Assembly: GCA_963680875.1 (NCBI GenBank)
Contig: OY804586.1
Location: forward strand, 52,796,203-52,860,202
DNA length: 64,000 nucleotides
From: Bathymodiolus brooksi
Taxonomy: Eukaryota; Mollusca; Bivalvia; Mytilida; Modiolidae
Reading direction: 5' to 3'
In this document: positions 43,665-54,945 of the stretch, piece by piece
Numbering within the stretch: position 1 is the stretch's first letter
Layout of the letters: each line of letters starts with the position of its first letter
Translations under genes and position numbers: made by a program
Notes under the pieces: model-generated
What the model was told of the DNA's origin: nothing
Database searches by the model: none
Seen by the model: only the letters and a program-made list of their open reading frames with translations

Positions 43665-43818
43665 TGTCGAAAGTCACTGGCAAACGTTTATCGCATAGTG
43701 TGGTATCGAGTACGCCTCTCCATGAGCGGAGTTCGAACTCACAGCTTTAGTGGTAGTAAATACTGATTGCATAAGGTGTACGTCCAACAACCATACGAGC
43801 ACGACCACCACGACCCCT
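43665..43818 (-). mobile_element. SINE-1a, 3'-truncated
   Basis: gtcgaaagtcactggcaaac, cgagtacgcctctccatgag, cggagttcgaactcacagct (B box), tgattgcataaggtgtacgt, acgaccaccacgacccc. The 3' domain is missing, and its end abuts block P exactly as at 45,788. Confidence 0.75.
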
Positions 43819-44084
43819 TATTTACTATGAACACGTGTATCAATTTTGATAAATTCTACAGTAGAAATTCATTGGCTAAGGTTAATAAAAATGTAAGATC
43901 TGTTCGAATGTCACCTTCGGTTACAACATATTTCACCACTATTTCGTGCATTATAGATTACGTGATAAACTATATGATGAAAATTAAAATTGACATTCGA
44001 AGTTCGTCAGTCGCACAATACAATTCAATTCATCACTGACACCCTAAATGTTGACAATATGAATATTTTTCGTCATGTGACATG

Positions 44085-44220
44085 TGATATGTACTCGATA
44101 CAAGATTAAGTTAAGTTTTTCAGTGACTTGCGACAGGTCGGAGGTTTCCTCCACCAATAAAATTGACCGCCACGATATAACTGAAATATTGTTGAAAGTG
44201 ACGTTAAACACCAAAACCAA
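44085..44220 (+). mobile_element. SINE-1 3' half
   Basis: gatatgtactcgatacaaga, gcgacaggtcggaggtttcc, aattgaccgccacgatataa, gaaagtgacgttaaacacca. Confidence 0.75.
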
Positions 44221-44383
44221 ACTGTGATGTAATAGTTAATTGTTTTTTTATTATTATACATTGTAATGATGATTATTTGTTCATTGTGGATTGTCCATTG
44301 TATATACATTACTGTTATACAGTAGTCATTAACAGTTAAATGGTTTGAACATTATTTTATGTGAATAATAAAAGTAGGTTAAC

Positions 44384-44510
44384 TGTTCTATATGGCGAGC
44401 TGACACCGATGGTAACTGTTCTCTCTGGGGAGCTGATACCGAGAATAACTCTTGTCTGGCGAGCTGATACAGATGATAACTATTCTATCTGGCGAGCTGA
44501 TATGTGTTGA
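44384..44510. repeat. ~32-bp minisatellite, 4 units
   Basis: ggcgagctgacaccgatggt, gggagctgataccgagaata, ggcgagctgatacagatgat and ggcgagctgatatgtgttga follow one another at roughly 32-bp spacing, each preceded by ctgttct- or cttgtct-like text. Shorter versions occur at 44,960 and 46,195. Confidence 0.7.
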
Positions 44511-45644
44511 AATTTCACTATAAATGATATATGTTCGTTTGATGCAATGAATTATGAGATATTTACTTTTTACTGCCGTCGGACAAATATAGAGATATGG
44601 ATAAGGACGAACAACCGACAAATACAGAAGAAAATACCAGTAATATTTACTTAAATTGAAAGATAGCTGCAATGGGGAATAGCAGATGGTGTCCCCACTT
44701 CCAGATAGCTAACAATACAAGTACATGTTAAACTACTTTGCAAATGTCGTGACTTGCTAGGGTTAATAACATCGATTACTTGATTTGTTTAATAATGTCA
44801 CGATCCGATAATGACATAAGTGTTATTAGTAGAGTTAAACACCACAAACCAAATCGTCATGTAATAATGAATGGTATATACATTACTGTTATACAGTAGT
44901 CATTAACAGTTAAATGGTTTGAACATTATTTTATGTGAATAATAAAAGTAGGCCAACTGTTCTGTATGGCGAGCTGATACCGAGAATAATTGTTGTCTGG
45001 CGAGCTGATATGTGTTGAAATTTCACTATAAATAATATATGTTCGTTTGATGCAAGGAATTGTGAGATATTGACTTTTACCTGCCATAGAACAAATACAG
45101 AAGAAAATGCCAGTAATCTTTACTTAAATTGAAAGATAGCTGCAATGGGGAATAGCAGATGGTGTCCCCACTTCCAGATAGCTAACAATAAAAATACATG
45201 TTAAACTACTTTGCAAATGTCGTGACTTGCTCGGGTTAATAACATCGATTGCTTAATTTGTTTAATAATGTCATGATTCGCTAATAACATAAGTGTTCTT
45301 ACAGGAAACAATAAAATAATAATCGTAAGTTATCCTGTAATCATTACATTTGCTGTAGAATAAAGGGGGGGGGTTTTGCTTGTTTTTGTTTTTATTGCCT
45401 TATTCGTCTAGTATACAAATAACAAATGTCATAGAACAAACAGTAACAAACTGTAATAGTAAAACGCCGGTGTGAAAGATGACACCGTTGAAAACAATCG
45501 GATCGAAGATTTAACTGTTCTTTTCAGTAACTTTTGGCCGTAGTGTTGGAATCTTTGACATATAAAGATAAACAGAGGAAATGAGCATCGTCTGTAAAAG
45601 TAAAATTAATTTCCACTCGCTGCGAAATAGGCAAAGAAAAGCTT

Positions 45645-45788
45645 TTCTTCATCCAACTTTATCACATAATGTTGTATCGAGTACACCTCGCCGTGAGCGG
45701 GATTCGAACTCGCACCTTTAATGGTGATAGGCACTGATTGCACAGGAAGTTGTAAACCTGCCAACCATACGACCACGACGGCCCCTGA
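45645..45788 (-). mobile_element. SINE-1a, 3'-truncated
   Basis: tatcacataatgttgtatcg, acctcgccgtgagcgggatt, tcgaactcgcacctttaatg, ccaaccatacgaccacgacg. Same truncation side as the copy at 43,665, as expected if the pair was duplicated with the segment. Confidence 0.8.
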
Positions 45789-46739
45789 TTTACTATAATC
45801 ACGTGTTTCAATGTTGATAAATTCTATAGTAGAATTACATTAGTAAATAAAATAAGGTCTGTTCGACTGCCAGTTTAGGTGAAAACATATTTCACGACTA
45901 CTTCGTGCAGTATACAGTTAACATGTTAAACTATATGATGGAAATTGGCATTCATAGTTCGCCAGTGGTAGAGTAGAGTTCAATTCACCACCCAATCAAC
46001 CAATATATGTTTAAAATATAATAAAAAAAAAAAAAATCAACCAATATAGATGGAAAATGCTAGTAATAATTATTTAAATAGCTGCAATGAGAATTAGAAG
46101 ATAGTGTCCCCACCCGGGTAGCTAACAATAAAAGTACATGTAATATTACAGTACATGATAAATGTCGTGACCTGTCATAATTAAAAATTTGATACCGAGA
46201 ATAACGCTTGTATGGTAAGATGATACCGATGATAACTATTATATCTGGCGAGCTGATATGTGTTGAAATTTCACTATAAATGATGTTCGCTTGATGCAAA
46301 GAATTGCGAGATATTGACTTTTGACTGCCGTAGGACAAATATAGAGATATGGATAGGGACGAACAACCGACAAATAGAGAAGAAAATGCCAGTAATCTTT
46401 ACTTAACTTGAAAGATAGCTGCAATGGGGAATAGCAGATGGTGTCCCCACTTCCAGGTAGCTAACAATACAAGTACATGTTAAACTACTTTGCAAGTGTC
46501 GTGACTTGCTAGGGTTAATAACATCGATCTTATAATTTTGTTATTAATGTCATGATTCGATAATATCATAAGTGTGCTCACATGAAACAATAAAATAATG
46601 ATTTTCAATTGTCCTGCAATCATTACATTTAATCTAGAATAAAAGTGTACCATTTGTTTTTTTGTTTTTTGCTATTTATTTTGCTTTTTTCGTCTAGTAT
46701 ACAAATTGCGAATGTCCTAGACCGAACAGTAACGGGACC

Positions 46740-46985
46740 GTCGTGATCGTATGGTAGTTAGATTTACCTCTACCTGTGCAATCAGTACCTATCACCACTA
46801 AATTTGTGAGTTCGAACCCCGTTCATGGCGAGGTGTACTCGATAGAACATTATGTGATAACGTTTGTCAGTGACTGTGTTTTTTTCGGGTGCTCCGGTTT
46901 CCTCCACCAATAAAACTGATAGCCACGATTTAACTGAAACTTTATATTGATGAAAATAGCTTTAAGCACCATAAATCCAAACCCC
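46740..46985 (+). mobile_element. SINE-1a inserted in block S
   Basis: ccgtcgtgatcgtatggtag, gtgagttcgaaccccgttca (B box), ctccggtttcctccaccaat, atagccacgatttaactgaa, gctttaagcaccataaatcc. The paralogous empty site is visible at 48,080-48,105 (accgaacagtaagaaactat), so the insertion postdates the segmental duplication. Confidence 0.85.
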
Positions 46986-48574
46986 AACATTAAGAAACTA
47001 ACAGTAAAGCGCGGACGTGAAAGAGGACATTGAAAACAATTGAATCGAATCTTTTTCTGTTATTTTCAGTAAACTTTGATAGTTATTGTGTACTTTTTGA
47101 CACATAATGATAAACACAGTAAAAGTATATCGTCTATGAAAATAAAATTAATTCCCACTCTCTGCAAAATAAGCCAAAAAAAAAGCTTTTATCCATCAAT
47201 CTGCTTCTTATTCTCGTAGAAATAAATTTTCCAACGATGCATGAACTACTTACCGCTGGAAGTTAGTTATTCAATCTTTAAGATCTATACCCTGATGGAA
47301 GCATAGAGCATATAATAGACTAAGAACAAATCAGACTAGGCAAAAAATTTATACGATTGTCCGGGACATACCAAATTCGCAACTCCCCTTCGGACGGGAT
47401 GTAAATGCATACCTAGTTTTATTTTACAGGTGCTCTTTCTTCGACAGATTGTGCGTTGGTGGTCCGTTCAAAGCAAAACATTTCCATGTAGTTGACAATA
47501 CAAATACATGTTAACCTACATGTCAAATGTCGTGATTGGCTAGGATTAATAACAGCGATTAATTAATTTGCTTAATAATGTCATGATCCGCTAATAACAT
47601 AAGTGTTCTCACAGGAAGCAATACAATAATAATTGTAAATGACCCTGCAATCATTACATTTGCTGTAGAATAAAGGGGGTTTTGTTTGTTTATTTATTGC
47701 TCTATTTGTCTAGTTTACAAAAATCAAATGTCCTAGACCGAACAGTAATAAAATATAACAGTAAAGTACGGACGTGAAAGAGGACACCGTTTCGCACTTC
47801 CAGGTAGTTGACAATAAAAGTACAGGTTAAATTACAGTACATGGCAATTGTCGTGACCGGTCATAATTAAAAACACCGATTTCATCATTTCTGTAATAAT
47901 GTCATGATCCGAAAATATCACAAGGATAATAATTGTAAATGAACCTGCAATCATTACATTTGCTGTAGAATAAAGGTATGCCAGTTAGTTGTTTTGTTTT
48001 TTATTTTTGTTGAATTTTTCTTTATTTTGATTTTTTTATTGCTTTATTTGTCTAGTATACAAATAACAAATACCCTAGACCGAACAGTAAGAAACTATAA
48101 CAGTACAGCGCGGACGTGAAAGAGGACATCGTTGAAAACAATTGAATCGACCCTTTTCAGTGAAATTTGGCAGTTATTTTAGTTTAAACATAGTATATTT
48201 AATTAATTCAATATAACATTACAATATTCAGCTATATACATTACATAATAAGAAGTAATTAATAGGATTGGGAAACAAGTTACAAGAACTTATATTAATC
48301 CCTATCCGTAAAAGTTATTTTAGACATTTTGACATATGATGACAAACACAGTAAAAGTACATCCTCTGTAAAAATAACATTAATTTCCACTCTCTGTGAA
48401 ATAGGACAAAAAAGCTTTTCTACATCCATCTGTTTCTCAAGCTCGTATATTTTCCAGCAATGTATGAACTATTTGACCGCTGGAAGTTAGGTCAATCAAT
48501 CTTTTAAAAGATCTATACCCAGATGGAAAGCTGGAGCAGAGAATAGAATAAAAAATCTGGATTGGCATAAAATC

Positions 48575-48945
48575 CATACGACTGGCCGATGTGTACCAAA
48601 TTCACAACTCCCCTTGGGACGGGACGTAAATGGGTTCCTATCTTATTTATGTTATTTATGTTTATTTACGAACAGTGGTGTCCTACCAAAATGTCTTCAT
48701 TTTGTGTCCAATTTTTCCTGTGTCTCTGGATTGTCTATTCTCGATTTCTTGATTGCCCCTTCCATTTTCTCTAACGTTTATTTAATTGTATTTCAGAGTA
48801 CACCCTTAAAGGCAACACAATATTTAATGGTGTGAATTCCCTCATAAAATGCTAATTGTTTGTCCTTTTTCTAATGGCCATTGTGTTTTATGTCCTTCAT
48901 TGATTTACGGCTTCTGTTTATGCCTTTGATATCGTCAAAGCTTTA
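48575..48945 (-). mobile_element. R4 copy followed by R3 fragment
   Basis: R4: cgaacagtggtgtcctacca, gtgtctctggattgtctatt, tgattgccccttccattttc (to 48,790). R3: gtttgtcctttttctaatgg, ccattgtgttttatgtcctt, gatttacggcttctgtttat (48,855-48,940). Plus frames here are shadows. Confidence 0.75.
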
Positions 48946-49375
48946 CCACTGAGACGAGTAGTAATTGTCCTGTTTATATAAATTACATCACTTTTATGTA
49001 TTTCCGTTCATATGTTAATAAACTGATGCTGCGAACATATTAAACAATAGTTTACAAAAACTAGATAGTGGAAATCATTCACTTTCACTAATCTATGATA
49101 CAATTTGAATAAACTATATTATGATGTAAAAAAAAAAGATACAATATGCAAGCAGTACAGAGGTGTAATACAATTTTTCAATTTGGTAAAGAGTGAGGGT
49201 CCTAGTTCCTTATATGGAAGGAGGTAGTAAGTTGGTCACTGGCTGTTCCATGGCAAAGACTTATCATGGTTTCAACAGTGTGTTCTTTCCACCATTGTAT
49301 TCTTTCCAGGCGACAAGTTACACTAGTGTTTAATTTCCAGAGGAATTATTGCACTAGGTTATTTTTTCCATGCTA
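48946..49375. other. Unassigned sequence
   Basis: No repeat or frame recognised. Confidence 0.4.
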
Positions 49376-49420
49376 ACACTAACCCTAACCCTAACCCTAA
49401 ACCTAATCCTAACCGGAACC
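49376..49420. repeat. Short telomere-like (CCCTAA)n tract
   Basis: ctaacactaaccctaaccct, then aaccctaaacctaatcctaa: about three perfect and several imperfect CCCTAA units. Molluscan telomeres are TTAGGG. No SINE 3' domain precedes it directly, so it may be an interstitial telomeric tract or an orphaned SINE tail. Confidence 0.7.
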
Positions 49421-49594
49421 GGAAATTCTACTCGCCGGAATAAAAGTACGCTTACACATACACATATAATACATTTTGTCTAGTTCTGAGTTGACAGCTG
49501 CAAACATTTAATTATTTTATTTGCAAAGATAGATAACTCTTGCTTTCCTAAGATAGCAAAACTGAAATACGAATGGAGTCTAGAATATATGAAA

Positions 49595-49800
49595 AAGAAG
49601 AAATGTAGATATCAAATGTAGTCCGAATGATACGTTTCTAGAATAACCTACATCAGGTACGTTCAAAGACAAGACATTCGAAAGCCAAATTATTTAAAAG
49701 TCTTTGGGAGCAAGAAAACCAAAGGGTCTAAAGCAGGATAGCCAAAATCAGCGAAGGTCACCTATGCCTAATGGAGGAGAAGATGAATAATTCGACTCTC
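49595..49800 (+). mobile_element. R2 fragment
   Basis: gtagatatcaaatgtagtcc, cgtttctagaataacctaca, tcaggtacgttcaaagac, agtctttgggagcaagaaaa, ccaaagggtctaaagcagga. Confidence 0.8.
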
Positions 49801-49974
49801 TCAAAAACAAAATGGGAAGCCTAGTGGAGAAAATACACTGAAATTGTGATGTTGTTTTTATTCAGAATGAGACGCTTGTTCATAGTAGGTGTTAAGCTGA
49901 ATAATAAATGCAAATGTACCTTACACATCATAGTAGGTTAATCATAACTGGAAGTTTTCCGTCATTTTGTTATT

Positions 49975-50070
49975 GTGTTACCATCAGGAACTGATTACCC
50001 TTCCAGGTCACTTGAGTTCATCCCGGGTTTTTTAGAGGTTTGTGTTGCTCAATCTTATGTTGCAGTGTAG
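49975..50070 (-). mobile_element. R3 3' fragment
   Basis: aggaactgattacccttcca, ggtcacttgagttcatcccg, gtttgtgttgctcaatctta. Confidence 0.65.
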
Positions 50071-50084
50071 TGTTTCATACATAG

Positions 50085-50335
50085 TAAACGTTAGAGAATA
50101 CCCCGAAGGGACAATCAAAAATGGACAATCCAGAAAAACTGGTAACGTAGGGAACACAAGACGATATGTGGTGGACACAACTATATGCAAGCAAACACAA
50201 ATAATGTAAATAAGATATGAGTTCAAAAAAACTGGCAACAAGGTACACAAGCAAAACAAAAACACAACCCAATGTGTGCTGAACACCACTATGTACAAAC
50301 AGACACAAATAAAAACAAATTAAAAAACATGTGCC
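50085..50335 (+). mobile_element. R4, one full and one partial copy in tandem
   Basis: taaacgttagagaatacccc, gacaatcaaaaatggacaat, ccagaaaaactggtaacgta, acaaataatgtaaataagat. Then aaactggcaacaaggtacac, cccaatgtgtgctgaacacc, gtacaaacagacacaaata. Hydrophobic minus frames are reverse R4. Confidence 0.8.
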
Positions 50336-50348
50336 CTCCCACAAATTA

Positions 50349-50515
50349 GGAGATAACAGGATTGTATTTGAAAATTACACGGCATCAATTGGAGATTTGA
50401 TGTTCGCAAAATGAGCTTACTGGCGACGCGATAGCGGAGCCTGTAAACGGATATTTGCGACCATCAAATCGAAAATTGATGCCGTGAAATTTTCAAATAC
50501 AAAACAGCTATCTCC
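50349..50515. mobile_element. Inverted repeat with ~55-bp arms
   Basis: Left 50,349-50,404 (ggagataacaggattgtatt, ttacacggcatcaattggag) pairs with right 50,461-50,515 (ccatcaaatcgaaaattgat, gccgtgaaattttcaaatac, agctatctcc). The loop contains ctggcgacgcgatagcgg, resembling text near 32,045. No target duplication found. Confidence 0.75.
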
Positions 50516-50760
50516 ATTCTAATGTAATCATGTGTATTTAGATGTGTATTGCCACATTATTGACAAGATGACGTAAGCGATAATCAGCTAAAATTCTAAA
50601 AATATATCATGCTATTTCAACCGTGAAAATTACACCATTAAATCGACAATTAATGCCGTGAAATTATCAAATACAATACAGTTATCACCATTCTAATGTA
50701 ACCATGTGCATTGCCACATTATTGACAAGATGACATAAGTGGTAATGGGATAAAATTCTC
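50478..50760. repeat. Direct duplication of the right arm region
   Basis: aattgatgccgtgaaatttt, atctccattctaatgtaatc, gccacattattgacaagatg (50,475-50,570) recur as aattaatgccgtgaaattat, atcaccattctaatgtaacc, gccacattattgacaagatg (50,648-50,740). Confidence 0.8.
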
Positions 50761-50869
50761 TTGATATTTTAACCGTGGAATTGATACCTTGAAAATTACA
50801 CCATTGTCCAATCACAAACCAGGAATATTAAACAACTACATTAGAATAGATCATTGATTGTCATTTTGG

Positions 50870-51285
50870 CCATTGTATCGCCTGTCCTCCTTCAATTTAA
50901 GACTTCTGATTAAACAGTTGGTATCTTCCAACTTGTCTTCATGATATTATTTTTTTACAAAGTAATATGACGGTATATATTTAGGTTGTGGAACTGGTTC
51001 TCTGTTATTTTCTGTCATTTTGTCGTCAAATTTCTTAAGATTTATCAATTTTCATTCAATTATTTTTAAAATGAAAAGTGCATTGATCACTAGTGGAGCA
51101 GGAATTGGCTACGGTTCCGGAGCACACGAGTTCGCCCCCTGGTTTTAGTGAGGTTCGTGTTTCTCGATCTTTAGTTTTACGTATAATGTTTTGTCGATCG
51201 TTGTTTGACCTTTTGGCCATTTTGTTGTCTGTTCTTCTTTGATTTACGGATTTGGTATCTTCAAACTCTTCTTATAATTTTCAGA
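50870..51285 (-). mobile_element. R3 fragment and a fuller R3 copy
   Basis: Fragment 50,870-50,945: ggccattgtatcgcctgtcc, ggtatcttccaacttg. Copy 51,075-51,285: cggttccggagcacacgagt, gaggttcgtgtttctcgatc, gtcgatcgttgtttgacctt, gatttacggatttggtatct. Confidence 0.8.
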
Positions 51286-51464
51286 TTGAATTTGCTTTTC
51301 TGAATTGAATAGAAGATTTTCCAGAGGGTGAGATTACTTTAACTAGCCGATATAGGTTTCTTTGTTTTCTAAAATATTTGTGTTTCTGCAGCATATGATT
51401 TATTCTTAAGAGAAGATTAGGTGTAATGTTTTTCTCAAAAAATAATTTCTGATGAAAAAAAAGT

Positions 51465-51890
51465 AGATATCTCTAATTTAACTCACACATCGCGTTTCTG
51501 GAAGAAGTCTGACCAAGTACGTTGATACTAAAAAGCTTGTAAAGCCTTCCAATTTAAGGTCATTGGGGGAATTGAAACCAAAAGGACCTGAAGAGGATTA
51601 AGGGTGCATATGCACGAGGGACAGGAACCTTAGTTTTAATACCCCGATAATAAGTACAAAGACAGGATAGTGAGAGGTCATTTATTTGTGTGTTAGAGGT
51701 AGGCTTTCGAATTTGTATCCAGCTACGATTTTGTATTAGAATTTGTAACTGTGTGGTATTTTTTATTTTATTATTCTAGGAACTGTAAATTGTAATGATA
51801 AATGTATGTTATAAAACCATGTCAGTGGCGAAAAATCTGATTACCCGGCGATCCCCTCGGGGATTAATATTCCACTAGCACAACAGCAAT
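51465..51890 (+). mobile_element. R2, nearly complete
   Basis: gtagatatctctaatttaac, atcgcgtttctggaagaagt, aggtcattgggggaattgaa, aaaaggacctgaagaggatt, ggaaccttagttttaatacc, aaaccatgtcagtggcgaaa, attaatattccactagca. An unrelated insert of about 100 bp follows the tttaatacc part. Confidence 0.75.
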
Positions 51891-52285
51891 TAATCTATTT
51901 ATTTCGTCATTCATTTTTGTATGTATCATTTTTTTCTATATGTTCAGTCTCTACATTTCTTTTCTATTATTCATGTTATTTCATCTTTTAAAAAAATAGG
52001 GGCGTTTTTAGCCATTTTTAAGGATTTTTGCAATGGTTAAGGGCTAAAATGAAAATCCTCATTTTACAACAAAAATGAAAATATATAGGAAATATGTATG
52101 ATATATTTTAAAATACTAGGCATCAAATATTTAGAAAATGTATAACTTTTTTTTCTTAATGAAATTAACTTTGTTACATTTTTTTGGATTTTGCATGGTT
52201 TTCTGTGAGACAGACACTTAAAAGTTGAATATTTTCTTGTACTTGCTTTCTTTTTCAACATTTTGCCTCTTTTCATCTGTGTCCT
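51891..52285. other. Unassigned AT-rich sequence
   Basis: The lysine-rich minus frame (52,064-52,276) is A-driven. No repeat recognised. Confidence 0.4.
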
Positions 52286-52560
52286 CTGCCTGATGGTTTC
52301 GGATTATGGTGTTTAACGCCACTTTCAACAATATTTCAGCTATATCGTGGTGGTCAGTTTTATTGGTGAGGAGACCAGAGAAATCCACCCACATGTCACA
52401 CGTCACTGACAAACTTTATCACATAATGTTGTCTCGAGAACACCTCGCCTTTAGCAGGATTCGAACTCACAACGTTAGTGGCGATAGGCACGGATTGCAA
52501 AGGTAGTTGTAAATCTAGCTACCATACGATCACAACCACTGCCTGAAGCCTTTCGAAATG
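52286..52560 (-). mobile_element. SINE-1a with short target duplication
   Basis: ttatggtgtttaacgccact, agctatatcgtggtggtcag, cacgtcactgacaaacttta, agcaggattcgaactcacaa (B box), tagttgtaaatctagctacc, acgatcacaacc. ctgcctga occurs just outside both ends (52,286 and about 52,540), a probable 8- to 11-bp target duplication. Confidence 0.85.
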
Positions 52561-52594
52561 TTTTTTCATATGTCATGTAAAATATTATCATATT

Positions 52595-52890
52595 GTCCAA
52601 AAGGCATTCATTGTGCTAAACAAACCCTCAAGGACAAACAATAAGTGTTGCGCGCGTTTGGATCAAACACATTTGGGTCTGGTGATGCCCTGATTTCATA
52701 TCTACCAGTGAGAGAAAATATTTCCTGCCAAGCACTATCTAAGCTTTCCTCAATTCTGGGTAAGGTATGTGCATCTTGTATTGCTATAGTGTTAAAGTGA
52801 TGGGAATCGACACGTAGTCTAAGATTATGCCTGTCTTTCGGGCTAAGACAGCATTCGAGAACTATGGTCATGCGATTACTGAACAATCTG
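52595..52890 (-). pseudogene. Ty3/gypsy-type reverse transcriptase fragment
   Basis: The minus frame reads RLRVDSHHFNTIAIQDAHTL followed by PRIEESLDS and then IFSLTGRYEIRASPD. This fits the gypsy pattern (V)DYRxLN...D.xPLPRI...LD.L.G..xFS.LDL..GY.QI. In the original frame the D-G motif is degraded and the strand ends near an MPFG-like piece (aatgccttttgg at 52,600). The catalytic YxDD region, RNase H, integrase and gag are absent. Upstream sequence to about 53,050 may be the preceding part, broken by frameshifts. No LTR seen. Confidence 0.6.
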
Positions 52891-53182
52891 TTCTAAGAAG
52901 TCTTTGTAAATGTGCTTTGATTTGTATTCGGTGCAATATATGTTTTCGGTCGAGTTGCGCAATCAATCATTCTGGAGAAATATTGTCTTCGATTGCAGAA
53001 CAAAACGAACATGAAATTTGCCAAATTTCCCCATCTCTGAACAGTTCCAAATAAATATTCCATTCTTCTAATAATTCTGTATTTCTGTGAATAATAATGG
53101 ATATTCACCTCATACAGAGGCAATAGTAGTTTATTTTGTGTTGAAATATATGTTTTTGCTTTTTCACTATACAGTTAAAGTT

Positions 53183-53303
53183 GTGGTGTTTAACGCCACT
53201 TTCAACAATATTTCACTGATTAGAACTCACTACTTTAGTGGTGATAGGCACTGATTGCATAAGTAGTTTTAAATCCAACTATCATACGACCACTATAACC
53301 CCT
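53183..53303 (-). mobile_element. SINE-1a with large internal deletion
   Basis: gtggtgtttaacgccacttt and caacaatatttcac jump directly to gattagaactcactacttta, ggtgataggcactgattgca and ccaactatcatacgaccact. The body and half of the B box are gone. Confidence 0.8.
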
Positions 53304-53594
53304 TTGTCTCTTGGTTACACAATATGCATGTAATATAATATGCATTGAACTGTACTTTGCTATTTGCGGTTTTGTCATTGTATATAAGGGACATTGTTTA
53401 CTGTTATGCAATAGATGATTAGACCTATCGAGATATTACATTAGAACCTCCAGATCTGCTAATTTTACATAAATAATATCTTTTATCACATTAAAACCTA
53501 ACTGGATTCTTTTAAATGTATGTGGTGTTGATAATACATATATGAATTTTTGTTGATGAAAGAATACCAATCAAACAAGAGTTGTCTCTCTTGT
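53304..53594. other. Unassigned sequence
   Basis: No repeat or frame recognised. Confidence 0.4.
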
Positions 53595-53880
53595 ACAACA
53601 TTTGTTCAGTGTTTCGGCACTGACATGGTTTATTAGATATATATTTTATAGAAATTTACATTTCCTAAATAATGTAATTATTAATAAAACTAAGGTTCTC
53701 CTCCCTCAGGCATAGGTGGCGTAGCCGATTTTGGCTGTCCCGTTTAGGCCCTTTGGTTTATTTACTCCCAAACACTTTAAAATTATTTGGCTCTCAAACC
53801 TTTTGATTATGAACCTACCTGATGAAGATTATTCCAGAATCACGTTGTGCACAGAAAATTCGATATCTGCGTGTTCATTT
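53595..53880 (-). mobile_element. R2, nearly complete
   Basis: cagtgtttcggcactgacat, ggtttattagatatatattt, aactaaggttctcctccctc, ttttggctgtcccgtttagg, gaacctacctgatgaagatt, cagaatcacgttgtgcacag. Confidence 0.85.
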
Positions 53881-54056
53881 CAGTAACTGGAAGAAAGATA
53901 AAATTATATCTCGGTATTGAAAACAAAATGCTGACCTCTGTGTGCCTCTCCCAACTGTTTGTTCATGCACTGTTTGGGTTCAAGTAATGTTGCTGTTATC
54001 TCATGGGTTTTTACGTGCAAAATTCGTGATTCTCCATAAACGGCACACACTATGTT

Positions 54057-54449
54057 CAGTGCCAGATTTAGATAAAGAGAGACCCTAGGCTAACCCACTT
54101 GTAAGGCCCCTCCCAATTCTCCACCTTCATCACTGGAGGAACATGGAAGTGTGTTTAATTAATTTCAATAAAGGCGAAAATGATGAGGGATGTTTAAAAT
54201 TCTGCAATATTCTGAAATGGAGTGCAACTGTGTAAGGAAATCTACTGAAGGATTGCTTTGAAAGTACAGTACGCTATGACAGCATAGCAGTATGTAATCA
54301 TCGGAAGCCGATGGTATACTGTATACCAAAAGAAGAAGTGTGAAAGTCCAACAACAGTGTTGAAAATAATATACACCTTGACCGGAGGCCCCTTAAATTT
54401 TGAGGCCATAGGCTTGAGCCTATCGAGCCTATAGGTAAATCCAGCACTG
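54057..54449. mobile_element. hAT-like non-autonomous element, 393 bp
   Basis: Ends: cagtgccagattta on the left, and cagtgctggattta when the right end is reverse complemented. Second blocks are gaccctaggct and tataggctc. Flanks actatgtt (54,049-54,056) and gctatgtt (54,450-54,457) match at 7 of 8, the 8-bp duplication expected of hAT. The right half holds ggaggccccttaaattttga. No transposase frame. Confidence 0.75.
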
Positions 54450-54539
54450 GCTATGTTCCACGGTCATGCTGTCCGTATTATGACCTGAAGATCCCACATC
54501 AACAGGGCGTCTCTAGATCTTGTCCCCTGCATTGAGAAG

Positions 54540-54650
54540 ATGTAATATTATTTGGTTTTCCAGACTTTTGATTTTGAGCCTACATCGCGAAGGCTAATTC
54601 CAGAAACGCGTCATGCACACTATATTTGATATCAAGGTTTTTATATAATG
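54540..54650 (-). mobile_element. R2 5' fragment
   Basis: atttggttttccagactttt, gagcctacatcgcgaaggct, attccagaaacgcgtcatgc, then cactatatttgatatcaagg. Confidence 0.75.
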
Positions 54651-54799
54651 TATATAAAAATACATTAAATACTTTACATATGTCACAATATATATATTTA
54701 CAACAAATATCAGATACAGTAATAGCTACAATTTAATGAAATTAACAAAGTTCTATTAGTGGCGTTTTCTAGTCATGTTCTGTTGCACGATTTTTGTTC

Positions 54800-54945
<146 letters not shown>

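Larger units (their letters stand above)
43660..48560. repeat. Degenerate segmental tandem array
   Basis: Block P (43,818-44,040) recurs at 45,785-45,995 (gtgataaactatatgatg/ttaaactatatgatgg). Block Q (ggcgagctgatatgtgttga, gaaagatagctgcaatgggg, agcagatggtgtccccactt) is at 44,384-44,850, 44,955-45,345 and 46,200-46,650, with partial copies near 47,490 and 47,800. Block S (ctagtatacaaataacaaat, accgaacagtaa, gaaagaggacat) is at 45,405, 46,690, 47,705 and 48,055. Unit sizes vary from about 1.3 to 2 kb. SINEs inserted at different positions distinguish the copies. No coding signal. Confidence 0.75.

Noticed and set aside
50032..50344. Hydrophobic minus-strand frames of 88 and 89 codons
   Set aside because: They are reversed R4 repeat. 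Similar peptides appear at other R4 copies (30.2 and 36.7 kb).
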